Source of the DNA: Pseudomonas wadenswilerensis
Lineage (GTDB): Bacteria; Pseudomonadota; Gammaproteobacteria; Pseudomonadales; Pseudomonadaceae
Length of the DNA stretch: 64,000 nucleotides
Reading direction: 5' to 3'
Assembly (NCBI RefSeq): GCF_900497695.1
Contig: NZ_UIDD01000006.1
Location: 430,254-494,253 of the forward strand
Made by a program: the position numbers and the translations under genes. The notes beneath the pieces are model-generated. The model was not told where the DNA came from, ran no database searches, and saw only the letters and a list, made by a program, of their open reading frames with translations. Below, piece after piece: positions 53,499-61,642 of this stretch. The first letter of the stretch is position 1. Each line of letters starts with the position of its first letter.

Positions 53499-55874
53499 AT
53501 GAAATTCAGTGAAAAGTGGCTGCGCGGTTGGGTCAACCCGCAGGTATCCCGTGACGATCTGGTCGCCCGTCTGTCGATGGCCGGCCTTGAGGTCGACAGC
53601 GTCACCCCGGCCGCCGGCCAGTTCAGCGGCATCATCGTCGGTGAGGTGCTGAGCACCGAACAGCACCCCGATGCCGACAAGCTGCGCGTGTGCCAGGTCA
53701 GCAACGGCAGCGAGACCTTCCAGGTAGTGTGCGGCGCGCCTAACGTGCGCCCTGGCCTGAAGATCCCGTTCGCGATGATCGGCGCCGAACTGCCGGGCGA
53801 CTTCAAGATCAAGAAAGCCAAGCTGCGTGGCGTTGAATCCAACGGCATGCTCTGCTCGGCGGCCGAGCTGCAGATCAGCGAAGAAAACGACGGCCTGCTC
53901 GAGCTGGCTGCCGATGCCCCGGTTGGCGAAGACATTCGCGTGTACCTGGACCTGGACGACGCCAGCATCGAGATCGGCCTGACCCCGAACCGTGGCGACT
54001 GCCTGTCTGTGGCGGGCCTGGCCCGTGACGTGGGTGCCTTGTACGACGTAGCGGTTACCCGTCCGCAAGTGCCGGCCGTTGCTGCTGCCCACGACGAAGT
54101 GCGTCCGGTTGAAGTGCTGGCGCCAGCTGCCTGCCCGCGCTACCTGGGCCGCGTTATCCGTAACGTCGACTTGACCAAGCCGACCCCGCTGTGGATGGTC
54201 GAGCGCCTGCGTCGCTCCGACGTGCGCAGCATCGACGCTGCCGTCGACATCACCAACTACGTGATGCTCGAGCTGGGCCAGCCGATGCACGCCTTCGATC
54301 TCGCCGAGATCAACGGCGGCATCCGCGTGCGCATGGCAGAAGAGGGCGAGAAGCTGGTACTGCTCGATGGCCAGGAAGTTACCCTGCGTCCCGGCACCCT
54401 GGTGATCGCCGACCACAGCCGCGCCCTGGCCATTGCCGGCGTGATGGGTGGCGAGCACAGTGGCGTTGCCGCGGGCACCCGCGACATCTTCCTCGAGAGC
54501 GCCTTCTTCGAGCCGATCTCCGTCGCTGGCAAGGCCCGTTCCTACGGCCTGCACACCGATGCCTCGCACCGCTACGAGCGTGGCGTCGACTCGCAGCTGG
54601 CTCGCGAAGCCATCGAGCGCGCCACTGGCCTGCTGCTGGACATCGTCGGCGGCGAAGCCGGTCCTGTGATCGACGTCACCAGCGAAGCGCACCTGCCGAA
54701 GGTTGCCCCGGTCACCCTGCGCGCCGAGCGCCTGACCCAGATGCTGGGCATGGAAATGGCCAGCGCCGACGTCGAGCAGCTGCTCAACGGCCTCGGCCTG
54801 AAAACCACCGCCGGCGAAGGGCAGTGGCAGGTCGAAGTACCTAGCCATCGCTTCGACATCAGCCTGGAAGTCGACCTGATCGAAGAACTGGCGCGCCTGT
54901 ACGGCTACAACCGCCTGCCGGTACGTTACCCGCAAGCGCGCCTGGCCCCGCAGGCCAAGGCTGAAGCCCGTGGCGAACTGCCAGCCCTGCGCCGCCTGCT
55001 GGTGGCCCGTGGTTACCAGGAAGCCATCACCTACAGCTTCATCGACCCGAAACTGTTCGAACTGTTCAGCCCGGGCGTCGAGCCGCTGCTGCTGGCCAAC
55101 CCGATCTCCAGCGACATGGCGGCCATGCGTGCCTCCCTGTGGCCGGGCCTGGTCAAGTCGCTGCAGCACAACCTCAACCGCCAGCAAGACCGCGTGCGCA
55201 TGTTCGAAAGCGGCCTGCGCTTCGTCGGCCAGCTGGGTGACCTCAAGCAGCAGCCGATGCTCGCTGGTGTGGTCTGCGGCAGCCGCCTGCCGGAAGGCTG
55301 GGCCAACGGCCGTGACAGCATCGACTTCTTCGATGTGAAGGCAGACGTTGAAGCGGTACTGGGCTTCTCCGGTTCGCTCGCCGAGTTCAGCTTCGTCCCG
55401 GGCAAACACCCGGCGCTGCACCCGGGCCAAACCGCACGCATCGAGCGTGACGGTCGCGAAGTCGGCTACCTGGGTGCCATCCACCCGGAGCTGGCCAAGA
55501 CCTTGGGCCTGGATCGTCCGGTGTACGTCTTCGAGCTGGTCCTGGGCGAAGTGGCCGAAGGCCGCCTGCCGAAGTTCAGCGAGCTGTCGAAGTTCCCGGA
55601 AGTGCGTCGTGACCTGGCCTTGGTGGCAGGACGTGATGTTGCTTCGAGCTCGGTGCTTGAAGTAATTCGTGACAATGCAGGCGAATGGCTCACAGACCTC
55701 AGGCTGTTTGATGTTTATCAGGGTAAAGGCATTGATCCTGATAGAAAAAGCCTGGCCGTCGGCTTGACCTGGCAGCATCCATCGCGCACTCTTAATGATG
55801 AAGAGGTGAACACCGCGACGCAAAACATCCTCACCTCGCTCGAACAAAGGTTGAACACCACGTTAAGGAAATAG
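53499..55874 (+). CDS. pheT: Phenylalanyl-tRNA synthetase beta subunit
   Basis: A 791-aa subunit: tRNA-binding OB domain (39-150), B3/B4 editing region (about 210-375), B5 (about 400-470), catalytic-like core and C-terminal anticodon-binding FDX-ACB domain (from about 695). GGAGAG before ATG 53499. 36 bases after pheS. Confidence 0.97.
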   Translation: MKFSEKWLRGWVNPQVSRDDLVARLSMAGLEVDSVTPAAGQFSGIIVGEVLSTEQHPDADKLRVCQVSNGSETFQVVCGAPNVRPGLKIPFAMIGAELPGDFKIKKAKLRGVESNGMLCSAAELQISEENDGLLELAADAPVGEDIRVYLDLDDASIEIGLTPNRGDCLSVAGLARDVGALYDVAVTRPQVPAVAAAHDEVRPVEVLAPAACPRYLGRVIRNVDLTKPTPLWMVERLRRSDVRSIDAAVDITNYVMLELGQPMHAFDLAEINGGIRVRMAEEGEKLVLLDGQEVTLRPGTLVIADHSRALAIAGVMGGEHSGVAAGTRDIFLESAFFEPISVAGKARSYGLHTDASHRYERGVDSQLAREAIERATGLLLDIVGGEAGPVIDVTSEAHLPKVAPVTLRAERLTQMLGMEMASADVEQLLNGLGLKTTAGEGQWQVEVPSHRFDISLEVDLIEELARLYGYNRLPVRYPQARLAPQAKAEARGELPALRRLLVARGYQEAITYSFIDPKLFELFSPGVEPLLLANPISSDMAAMRASLWPGLVKSLQHNLNRQQDRVRMFESGLRFVGQLGDLKQQPMLAGVVCGSRLPEGWANGRDSIDFFDVKADVEAVLGFSGSLAEFSFVPGKHPALHPGQTARIERDGREVGYLGAIHPELAKTLGLDRPVYVFELVLGEVAEGRLPKFSELSKFPEVRRDLALVAGRDVASSSVLEVIRDNAGEWLTDLRLFDVYQGKGIDPDRKSLAVGLTWQHPSRTLNDEEVNTATQNILTSLEQRLNTTLRK

Positions 55875-55877
55875 CGT

Positions 55878-56180
55878 ATGGGTGCTCTGACGAAAGCTGA
55901 GATGGCCGAACGGCTGTACGAGGAGCTGGGCCTGAACAAGCGCGAGGCCAAGGAATTGGTCGAGCTGTTCTTTGAGGAAATCAGGCACGCTCTTGAAGAC
56001 AACGAGCAGGTCAAATTGTCCGGATTCGGCAATTTCGACCTGCGCGACAAGCGCCAGCGGCCGGGCCGTAACCCCAAGACTGGGGAAGAAATCCCGATCA
56101 CGGCACGTCGGGTTGTCACCTTTCGTCCAGGGCAGAAGTTGAAAGCCCGAGTTGAGGCCTATGCTGGAACCAAGTCATAA
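55878..56180 (+). CDS. ihfA: Integration host factor alpha subunit
   Basis: A 100-aa DNA-bending protein of the HU/IHF family. [20 protein letters not shown] at the N-terminus, and the arm sequence [14 protein letters not shown] with the intercalating proline. Three bases after pheT. It also serves lambda-type integration, so it could act at the neighbouring att site. Confidence 0.97.
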   Translation: MGALTKAEMAERLYEELGLNKREAKELVELFFEEIRHALEDNEQVKLSGFGNFDLRDKRQRPGRNPKTGEEIPITARRVVTFRPGQKLKARVEAYAGTKS

Positions 56181-56517
56181 CGACGAGCTTCCGCCGATTC
56201 CAGGCAAACGCTACTTCACCATTGGTGAAGTGAGTGAGCTTTGCGCGGTAAAACCGCACGTGCTCCGCTACTGGGAGCAGGAATTCCCGCAACTCAACCC
56301 GGTAAAGCGCCGCGGCAACCGGCGGTACTATCAGCGCCAGGACGTGCTGATGATCCGCCAGATCCGCGCGCTGCTGTACGACCAGGGCTTCACCATCGGC
56401 GGGGCGCGCCTGCGCCTCTCTGGCGATGAAGCCAAGGACGACACCACCCAGTACAAACAACTGATCCGGCAGATGATTGTCGAGTTGGAAGACGTGTTGG
56501 TGGTGCTGAAGAAGTAA
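56161..56517 (+). CDS. MerR-family regulator after ihfA
   Basis: A 118-aa protein. Winged [23 protein letters not shown], then [20 protein letters not shown]. Short C-terminus without a cysteine metal site, so not a metal sensor. ATG 56161 lies inside the last codons of ihfA (20-base overlap). Conserved in this place in pseudomonads and other gammaproteobacteria; target unknown. Confidence 0.9.
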   Translation: MLEPSHNDELPPIPGKRYFTIGEVSELCAVKPHVLRYWEQEFPQLNPVKRRGNRRYYQRQDVLMIRQIRALLYDQGFTIGGARLRLSGDEAKDDTTQYKQLIRQMIVELEDVLVVLKK

Positions 56518-56550
56518 CCCTTATCGGGCCCGGAATTTTGGAAAAAATGC

Positions 56551-56579
56551 TTCCATAATTCAAAAGGTTAGGGTACATT
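56551..56579 (+). promoter_or_regulatory. Possible tRNA-Pro promoter
   Basis: TTCCAT, 17-base spacer, TACATT. Position fits a short 5' leader for tRNA-Pro. Moderate match only. Confidence 0.4.
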
Positions 56580-56623
56580 CTTCAACGTTCTCAGCAACAA
56601 GGGGAACATGCTTCAAGCCCAGT

Positions 56624-56700
56624 CGGGGCGTAGCGCAGCCCGGTAGCGCACTTGCATGGGGTGCAAGGGGTCGAGTGTTCGAATCACTCCGTCCCGACCA
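56624..56700 (+). tRNA. tRNA-Pro(GGG), integration site of element 2
   Basis: Acceptor CGGGGCG / CGTCCCG (with G-T pairing), D stem GCGC / GCGC, anticodon stem CTTGC / GCAAG with loop ATGGGGT (anticodon GGG), T arm GAGTG-TTCGAAT-CACTC, encoded CCA. The integrase gene starts reading toward it 91 bases away, so the 3' part of the tRNA is the probable attL core. The tRNA is intact. Confidence 0.97.
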
Positions 56701-56727
56701 TTATTTACTGAGTAAAATCAGGCAGTT

Positions 56728-56754
56728 AAGCCGGTTATCTGAACCGGCTTTTTT
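56728..56754 (+). terminator. Terminator after tRNA-Pro
   Basis: Stem AAGCCGGTT / AACCGGCTT, loop ATCTG, followed by T run. Confidence 0.9.
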
Positions 56755-56760
56755 GTGCCC

Positions 56761-56793
56761 GCGCAAAACATGCGCAAAACTCGCGCAAAACTA
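56761..56793 (-). repeat. Three tandem 11-bp repeats, candidate arm sites
   Basis: GCGCAAAAC at 56761, 56772 and 56783, each exactly 11 bases apart. The last overlaps the integrase stop codon. About one helical turn per unit, between the tRNA att core and the integrase, which is the place for arm-type binding sites. Confidence 0.65.
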
Positions 56794-57900
56794 CCCGGCG
56801 AAATCGCCGATATCCAGGTCAGCTTCGACCTCGGACCACACCACATCTTCGTGCCCTTTCTGGTAGTTCCTGGTCATGCCTTCGGTAGCATGCCCGGCGA
56901 TCTTCTGCCCGTCTTTGCCTGCTCGTTTGTACAGGTGAAGGGATAGGGCGCGCACCTCATGAAACCCCGGCATCTCTTCCTCTTTGAGGTCGTTGTAGCA
57001 GCCGGCGGCATCCCTCGCATCCTTGAAGGCCCGGGTGAGAAACCTCTCGTCCACCTTCGTCCAGTGATCCTTTCCTTCGCGCTTCTTCTTTCTTTCCGGC
57101 CGGCGGTGCACCAGATACGGCGACAGGATGTCGTCCCGGCACCTGGTCAGCACTTCGCCCAACTGGTCGGTAATCTTGATTTTCAGCCAGCCGGCGTCAG
57201 ATGCTTTCTCGGTCTTGCTCTGGACCACGTACAGGAACCCATCTCGCGCATCTTCGAACTTCATGTTGAGGATGTCGCCGCGGCGCTGCGCGGTTATCAG
57301 TGCCAGATCAATCGCGTTCTGCAGCCAGCGGGGCGACTTCTCGCGGATGGCCTTGAGACCTTCGACGGTGTGCCGCTTGCGCTGTTTCTTCTCGATCTTG
57401 GGGATGGTGCTGGCCGCCGGGTTGTCCGGGCACAGGCCCTTCGCCGCAGCGTGATTGAACACATCGATGAGGATTGCCCGGGCCTGGTTGCTGGCGCGGG
57501 CGGTCAGTGGCTCCAGGAACTCGGCGACCATGCGGATGGTGATTTGGTCCACCGGCCGCTCGCCGAGGGCAGCCCTGACTTGCTTGAACCTGACTGCGTA
57601 CAGGTCGAGTGTTGCCTTTGCCAGTTCCCGGGGCGGCAGTACGTCCCGCTCGTAGGTATCGAGGAACTCGGCGATGGTGACCGTGGTTTCGCCCAGGACA
57701 GCGGCCACCAGGTCGCCACCGCGCAGGAAAGTGGTGTTCAGTTGTGAGGCAGCGTCGATAGCGTTGCCGCGGTCGGCGCCGAACTGGAACCACTTCCCGT
57801 CTGTAGGGCGCCGGTAGCGGTATGTGCCCCGGCGCGCGTCGAAGTAGAGGTTCTGGGGCAGGCCCTTGTTGGCCTTGTTCCTTGGTCGAGGAACCATCAC
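56791..57900 (-). CDS. Tyrosine recombinase integrase, lambda type
   Basis: A 369-aa integrase. The N-terminal arm-binding domain (KGLPQNLYFDARRGTYRYRR) is of the Phage_integr_N type, then a SAM-like core-binding domain (about 72-165), and the catalytic domain with R206 (TAQRRGDIL), K229, H314-x2-R317 (FHEVRALS), H337 (GHAT) and nucleophile Y346 (RNYQKG). It should recombine the phage att site with tRNA-Pro. The start overlaps the upstream gene by 4 bases. Confidence 0.95.
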   Translation of the reverse strand: MMVPRPRNKANKGLPQNLYFDARRGTYRYRRPTDGKWFQFGADRGNAIDAASQLNTTFLRGGDLVAAVLGETTVTIAEFLDTYERDVLPPRELAKATLDLYAVRFKQVRAALGERPVDQITIRMVAEFLEPLTARASNQARAILIDVFNHAAAKGLCPDNPAASTIPKIEKKQRKRHTVEGLKAIREKSPRWLQNAIDLALITAQRRGDILNMKFEDARDGFLYVVQSKTEKASDAGWLKIKITDQLGEVLTRCRDDILSPYLVHRRPERKKKREGKDHWTKVDERFLTRAFKDARDAAGCYNDLKEEEMPGFHEVRALSLHLYKRAGKDGQKIAGHATEGMTRNYQKGHEDVVWSEVEADLDIGDFAG

Positions 57901-58109
57901 GCAGCTCCTTTCAGCACCATGTCGACCAGCGCGTTGCCGGTGGTCCGCTGGTATGCAGACCAGTCAACGTACCAGATTTTCCCGATCCGCTCGCCAGGCA
58001 GCTTGCGGTTGCGCAGGTAATTGCGAATAGCCTGGGAGCAAAGCGGAGTGCCGTTCTCGCCCCATTTTCGGCGCTGGAATTCACTGATCTTGATCAGTTC
58101 TCTTTTCAT
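57897..58109 (-). CDS. Excisionase-like DNA-binding protein
   Basis: A 70-aa basic protein directly before int. LIKISEFQRRKWGENGTPLC, then QAIRNYLRNRKLPGERIGKI, reads as a winged-helix of the Xis/MerR type. I chose ATG 58109, which has GTGGAGAC upstream; ATG 58130 has no ribosome site. By position and size it is the recombination directionality factor. Confidence 0.8.
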   Translation of the reverse strand: MKRELIKISEFQRRKWGENGTPLCSQAIRNYLRNRKLPGERIGKIWYVDWSAYQRTTGNALVDMVLKGAA

Positions 58110-58151
58110 GATTGTCTCCACGCCGCGCATGGCGGCAGAGGTGGGTAGGGG

Positions 58152-58574
58152 TCAAGCGGTGGCTTTCTCGATGGCTGTTGCGAGGCGCACCTGGGTTCCG
58201 TTTCCATTTCCTGCGGGTTTGATTCGATCAATCACCCTCAAGGCTTCTTGCGCCGCACTGAGCAGGGCATCCCGCTGTTCGCGTGCTTGGGCCAGCGCTT
58301 CCAACAGCTCTTCCTGCCGAGCCCCCTCGGCCCGACCTATATCCCAAAACTCCTTGCACCAGTGTTCGGCAGGCGGTGGATTGTTGTTCTGTTTACCGAA
58401 TGCCATGGCGCCAATGATTGCGTCGCACAGATCGCGCTTGTAGGCGTTGCCGCCGTCGATGCTCAAGCCGTGCTGACGAAACTCGGTGAGGGCGTCATTG
58501 AGTTGCTGCTGCGTGATAGCGGGAGTTTCCAGGCCGGCCTCGAGGTGAGCCGAGTAGATGGTTTTCAGGGTCAT
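58152..58574 (-). CDS. Phage hypothetical protein, 140 aa
   Basis: ATG 58574 with GGAGAG upstream. Helical protein; contains YKRDLCDAIIGAMAFGKQNN and a C-terminal coiled coil (EELLEALAQAREQRDALLSA). It resembles small proteins near int in other Pseudomonas prophages, but I do not know the function. Confidence 0.7.
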   Translation of the reverse strand: MTLKTIYSAHLEAGLETPAITQQQLNDALTEFRQHGLSIDGGNAYKRDLCDAIIGAMAFGKQNNNPPPAEHWCKEFWDIGRAEGARQEELLEALAQAREQRDALLSAAQEALRVIDRIKPAGNGNGTQVRLATAIEKATA

Positions 58575-58631
58575 GGCAATAGCTCTCCATGCCCGCCTAC
58601 CGGCAGGCTTGAGTTGTTGTAGGGGGAAGGG

Positions 58632-58661
58632 TTACGGTCGTGCTTTGCGTCAGAATGTAAT
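58632..58661 (+). promoter_or_regulatory. Possible promoter of the 148-aa gene
   Basis: TTACGG, 18-base spacer, TGTAAT, 24 bases before the ATG at 58685. Plausible because the gene faces against its neighbours. Confidence 0.35.
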
Positions 58662-58684
58662 TAGCCAACAGACCGAGATCGCTT

Positions 58685-59131
58685 ATGGAACAGATCACCG
58701 ACGCACAGATCTACGAAGCCATTGGAGTCGCTGTAGTCAGTTGCCAGATGTTTGAAAGGATTTTCGTTGTAGCGGCAAGGCTTGCAATCAAACAGGCGGA
58801 TGCAGACACGTTGGAGGATGTAGTCCCAGTACATTCGTCAACGGCGTTCAAGCAACCCGTGAAGGCGATTCTGAATGAGGTCTCTGAAATAGGGCCTATG
58901 CCAGAGCTGGTAGAAAGGATCACCTCGTTGGTGGAGGATCGTCACAGAGTTGTGCATCGCTTAACCGGTGAGGTGAACTGGCCTGCTGCAGCCACATTTG
59001 AAGAGCGTGTCGAGATTCGTGCTTTGTGCATTCGCGTTGCGTCAGAGAGCAAAGAGCTTCACGGCGTTATGGTTCAGCTTTTAACTGATTGGATGAGTCG
59101 CTTCCCAGCCCTTCGAATGCCAATCGGATAG
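58685..59131 (+). CDS. Possible HEPN-motif protein, 148 aa
   Basis: All-helical soluble protein. It contains R86-H-R-V-V-H91, which fits the HEPN RNase motif R-(N/D/H)-x3-H, set after a helix (ELVERITSLVEDRHRVVHRL cut here). HEPN proteins are often metal-independent RNases in toxin and abortive infection systems. One short motif is not proof. It is a lone plus-strand gene among minus-strand phage genes with its own possible promoter, the usual look of prophage cargo. No partner antitoxin gene is obvious. Confidence 0.7.
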   Translation: MEQITDAQIYEAIGVAVVSCQMFERIFVVAARLAIKQADADTLEDVVPVHSSTAFKQPVKAILNEVSEIGPMPELVERITSLVEDRHRVVHRLTGEVNWPAAATFEERVEIRALCIRVASESKELHGVMVQLLTDWMSRFPALRMPIG

Positions 59132-60004
59132 CTAGTCAACTCGTTTAAATTCGACGACCCAGACCCAGGGGTTAGCGTCCCAATCGCCGCCGGTGGATTG
59201 CCAAAGGCCCGCGAACCCGTGGATTGCCGCAGCCTTGCACTCAAAACGCGAAGGTGAAGTTTCCAGGTATTGGCGGCACATGTCGGCGTCGACGCCTTCG
59301 GCAATCGCCAGGTCCGGGGTGATGTCCTTCAGTCGCTCGACACGCACGTCGGTGACCTCCAGCAGGATGCGGCAGGCCGCCCGAGGCATGTGGATGCTGG
59401 GCTTCCACTTCAAGCCGAAGTCCTTGCGCGCCTCATCCGAGAACGAGCCTGGCGGGCATTCGGCGGCGTAGGCGTAGCGCTGCAACGGGCTGTCGGGTGT
59501 CGGCCGGTGTTCAACTCCGGTGCCCAGCAGATCCATGAACGTCTCGCGCACCCACAGCCGGTCACCGCGGCGGCCATACGGGCCGGCCCCGTAAACAGCC
59601 AGTTCAGCGGCACACTCCTCCTCAGTTGCGCCAAAAACAGCAAATCCCCATCGCGGATGATCTTGAACCACCGCGATCCACTGGTGCTCGGGAGAGTCGG
59701 ACTCGCTGCGACTGGGCACTTGGCGGCCCTTGATCGGCCGCCGCGTCACTGTCTTTTGCCCGGATAAGATTGAGCGGACCATCGCGCCGTTGAACAGAAT
59801 GGGGCGCTCTTTGTGGAATGGATCTGGTGCCTTTCTCGGCTTCGTCATGTGCTCCTGGCACCGTTTGCAGCTGACCGACTCCCGATCGCGGGTGCCGTCC
59901 CACTCCACATCGGAGTCTTCATTCAGCCCGCAGGCCGAGAGAGACCAGCGCTCATTGTCCTGAGTGCATCCTGAGTCGACGATGAGGTGCTTTTTCCTGG
60001 GCAT
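59132..60004 (-). CDS. Phage ASCH-like protein, 290 aa
   Basis: ATG 60004 with AAGGA upstream; an ATG at 60109 lacks one and would overlap the divergent small gene. An N-terminal part has Cys pairs (SGCTQDNERWSLSACGLNED, SCKRCQEHM) like a small zinc site. From about residue 68, PILFNGAMVRSILSGQKTVT, GDRLWVRETF and NPWVWVVEFKRV follow the ASCH-like pattern found in many phage early regions. RNA or modified-base binding is a guess. Confidence 0.75.
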   Translation of the reverse strand: MPRKKHLIVDSGCTQDNERWSLSACGLNEDSDVEWDGTRDRESVSCKRCQEHMTKPRKAPDPFHKERPILFNGAMVRSILSGQKTVTRRPIKGRQVPSRSESDSPEHQWIAVVQDHPRWGFAVFGATEEECAAELAVYGAGPYGRRGDRLWVRETFMDLLGTGVEHRPTPDSPLQRYAYAAECPPGSFSDEARKDFGLKWKPSIHMPRAACRILLEVTDVRVERLKDITPDLAIAEGVDADMCRQYLETSPSRFECKAAAIHGFAGLWQSTGGDWDANPWVWVVEFKRVD

Positions 60005-60085
60005 GACTTCGTCCTTGCCGCCATATAGCGGCTGTTCAATAGAGGGGAGAGGAACTAGGCTGAATCTCTCAACCGGAGAGCAGCC

Positions 60086-60295
60086 ATGTCCGCAGAACGG
60101 GTTGTGCATTTAGAGCAGGCGCTTGTGGCCATTCTGGCTGCGGCTGAGCAGAAGGGGCTCGATGCTGATGAGCTTCGAAGGCAAGCCACTGGCGGCCTGA
60201 TCGGCAACGTCTCCTGGCGCTGGGTGACAGCTGAGTACGTGCCTGGTGCTATCGATGAGATCGAGAGCGCAGTCTGGATGCTCAGGCGGCTATGA
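60086..60295 (+). CDS. Small phage protein, 69 aa
   Basis: ATG 60086 with CGGAG upstream. Helical (HLEQALVAILAAAEQKGLDA) and ends WMLRRL. Divergent from the ASCH-like gene. Unknown function. Confidence 0.55.
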   Translation: MSAERVVHLEQALVAILAAAEQKGLDADELRRQATGGLIGNVSWRWVTAEYVPGAIDEIESAVWMLRRL

Positions 60296-60335
60296 GGCAG
60301 CCTGGAGTACAAAAGTGCTCTTGTTGGGGTTTGCG

Positions 60336-60785
60336 CTACCGGACGGCTTCCGGCTGGAGAGCGAGACCCTTGACCGCCTCGCTGTAGATGAACTTGATCT
60401 GATCCCATGGAATGGTGTGGCGCTGCGCGTACTCACCTTCTCCATCGCAGACCTCGCAGCCCTCTAATGGCTCTTCGAGCTCCTGGCATTCAGGACATTC
60501 GCGCGTGACCTGCAACTTGAACTCACCAAGCAACAGGGCCTTTGCGCCGTTTTCGGCTGTGAGCTGCCTGGGCATGAGGCAGTATCCTTCCGGTACCACG
60601 ACCGCCGGCTCGCCCTGGTGCTGGGCGGCTGGCTGGGCTATGACTTGCTGCCCTAGCTCAAGCCAAGATGGCAGAGCGCTGGGTGGGATCAACTGAAGCT
60701 CGACCTTCGATTGGCCTGGTGTGTAAGCGCACACGCGGGCGCTGACTATCTGTTCGGTGTTGCTGGGTCGGTTTTCTGTGGGCAT
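60336..60785 (-). CDS. Phage zinc-ribbon protein, 149 aa
   Basis: Contains VPEGYCLMPRQLTAENGAKA and CPECQELEEPLEGCEVCDGEG (cut here), a two CxxC zinc ribbon with a DnaJ-like CDGEG. C-terminus IPWDQIKFIYSEAVKGLAL. Seen in phage early regions; function unknown. Confidence 0.75.
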   Translation of the reverse strand: MPTENRPSNTEQIVSARVCAYTPGQSKVELQLIPPSALPSWLELGQQVIAQPAAQHQGEPAVVVPEGYCLMPRQLTAENGAKALLLGEFKLQVTRECPECQELEEPLEGCEVCDGEGEYAQRHTIPWDQIKFIYSEAVKGLALQPEAVR

Positions 60786-60847
60786 GGGGATACCTATAGT
60801 GAGCAGGGTTATTGCATAATCTAGGCCAAGATACAGAAGGGAAAGGT

Positions 60848-61642
60848 ATGAATAAGGATTGGCGCGTTGTATGTTGGGCTCTTCTGGTAATTGTTATTTT
60901 GAGTATTGATGTGAAATCTTATTCGGACTTTACACTCAAAAAAGAATTCTCAGTATCTGACATTGTTGGCATGTTATCGGCAATCGCTGCTGCAGTTGCT
61001 GCCTGGGCAGCTTGGCGAGCTGCGGATATCGCGAAATCCTCCTCTGAGGATAATAATTCGTTTTCAAAAGCACAGTTGTTTATAAGTCATCGTGCTGACT
61101 TTGTCGACATGCTCGATTACACCGCTAAAGAGCTTGGAGTTATCTTCTACCAAAAAAATGACTTGTACAGTAAGCTTTTCCCCAGCAATCATTATTCCGG
61201 CGACGTGTTCGAGTCTTCCGGGAGTGATGAGGTGGTTGAGAAGTGGTTGGAACTGCGCAAAAGTATAGTGGAACGAACTGAAAACGGCCTGAGCGATGAT
61301 GAACTATTTCTCTGGATTGTAGATTGCATGGAACTCCGTCGAGAAATGTACTTTGAAGACAAGCGCCAAACGGAGCCACAAATATGTTTCTGGGCTTTTT
61401 CAGAGCACGTAACAGACACGGGATTTGTTAGTAGTCCTGCGAGGCACGTTTTTAATATTTCAGAAGTTATGAGTAGACTGCTGAAGTTTTGCGGGAGACA
61501 GAGGTTAGAGGATGTTCTTCTTGAGGGGCATCCGTTTGAGGGTCATTATAAAGTATACTATGATAAAATTGAGAGGGGACATGATTATCATTACGTGGGG
61601 ATGCCGGGAGAGCCTATAATTCGGAAGGAGCGGGCAAGCTAG
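60848..61642 (+). CDS. AT-rich membrane protein with cytosolic domain, 264 aa
   Basis: ATG 60848 with GGGAAAGG upstream. Two N-terminal membrane helices (VVCWALLVIVILSIDV and IVGMLSAIAAAVAAWAAW) then about 200 cytosolic residues (KAQLFISHRADFVDMLDYTA onward). The DNA is clearly more AT-rich than its neighbours, with many ATA, TTA and AGA codons, a mark of recent transfer. It faces against the phage early genes. I recognise no family. The layout of two helices plus a soluble sensor or effector part is seen in several anti-phage membrane effectors, so a defence or exclusion role is a hypothesis. Confidence 0.75.
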   Translation: MNKDWRVVCWALLVIVILSIDVKSYSDFTLKKEFSVSDIVGMLSAIAAAVAAWAAWRAADIAKSSSEDNNSFSKAQLFISHRADFVDMLDYTAKELGVIFYQKNDLYSKLFPSNHYSGDVFESSGSDEVVEKWLELRKSIVERTENGLSDDELFLWIVDCMELRREMYFEDKRQTEPQICFWAFSEHVTDTGFVSSPARHVFNISEVMSRLLKFCGRQRLEDVLLEGHPFEGHYKVYYDKIERGHDYHYVGMPGEPIIRKERAS

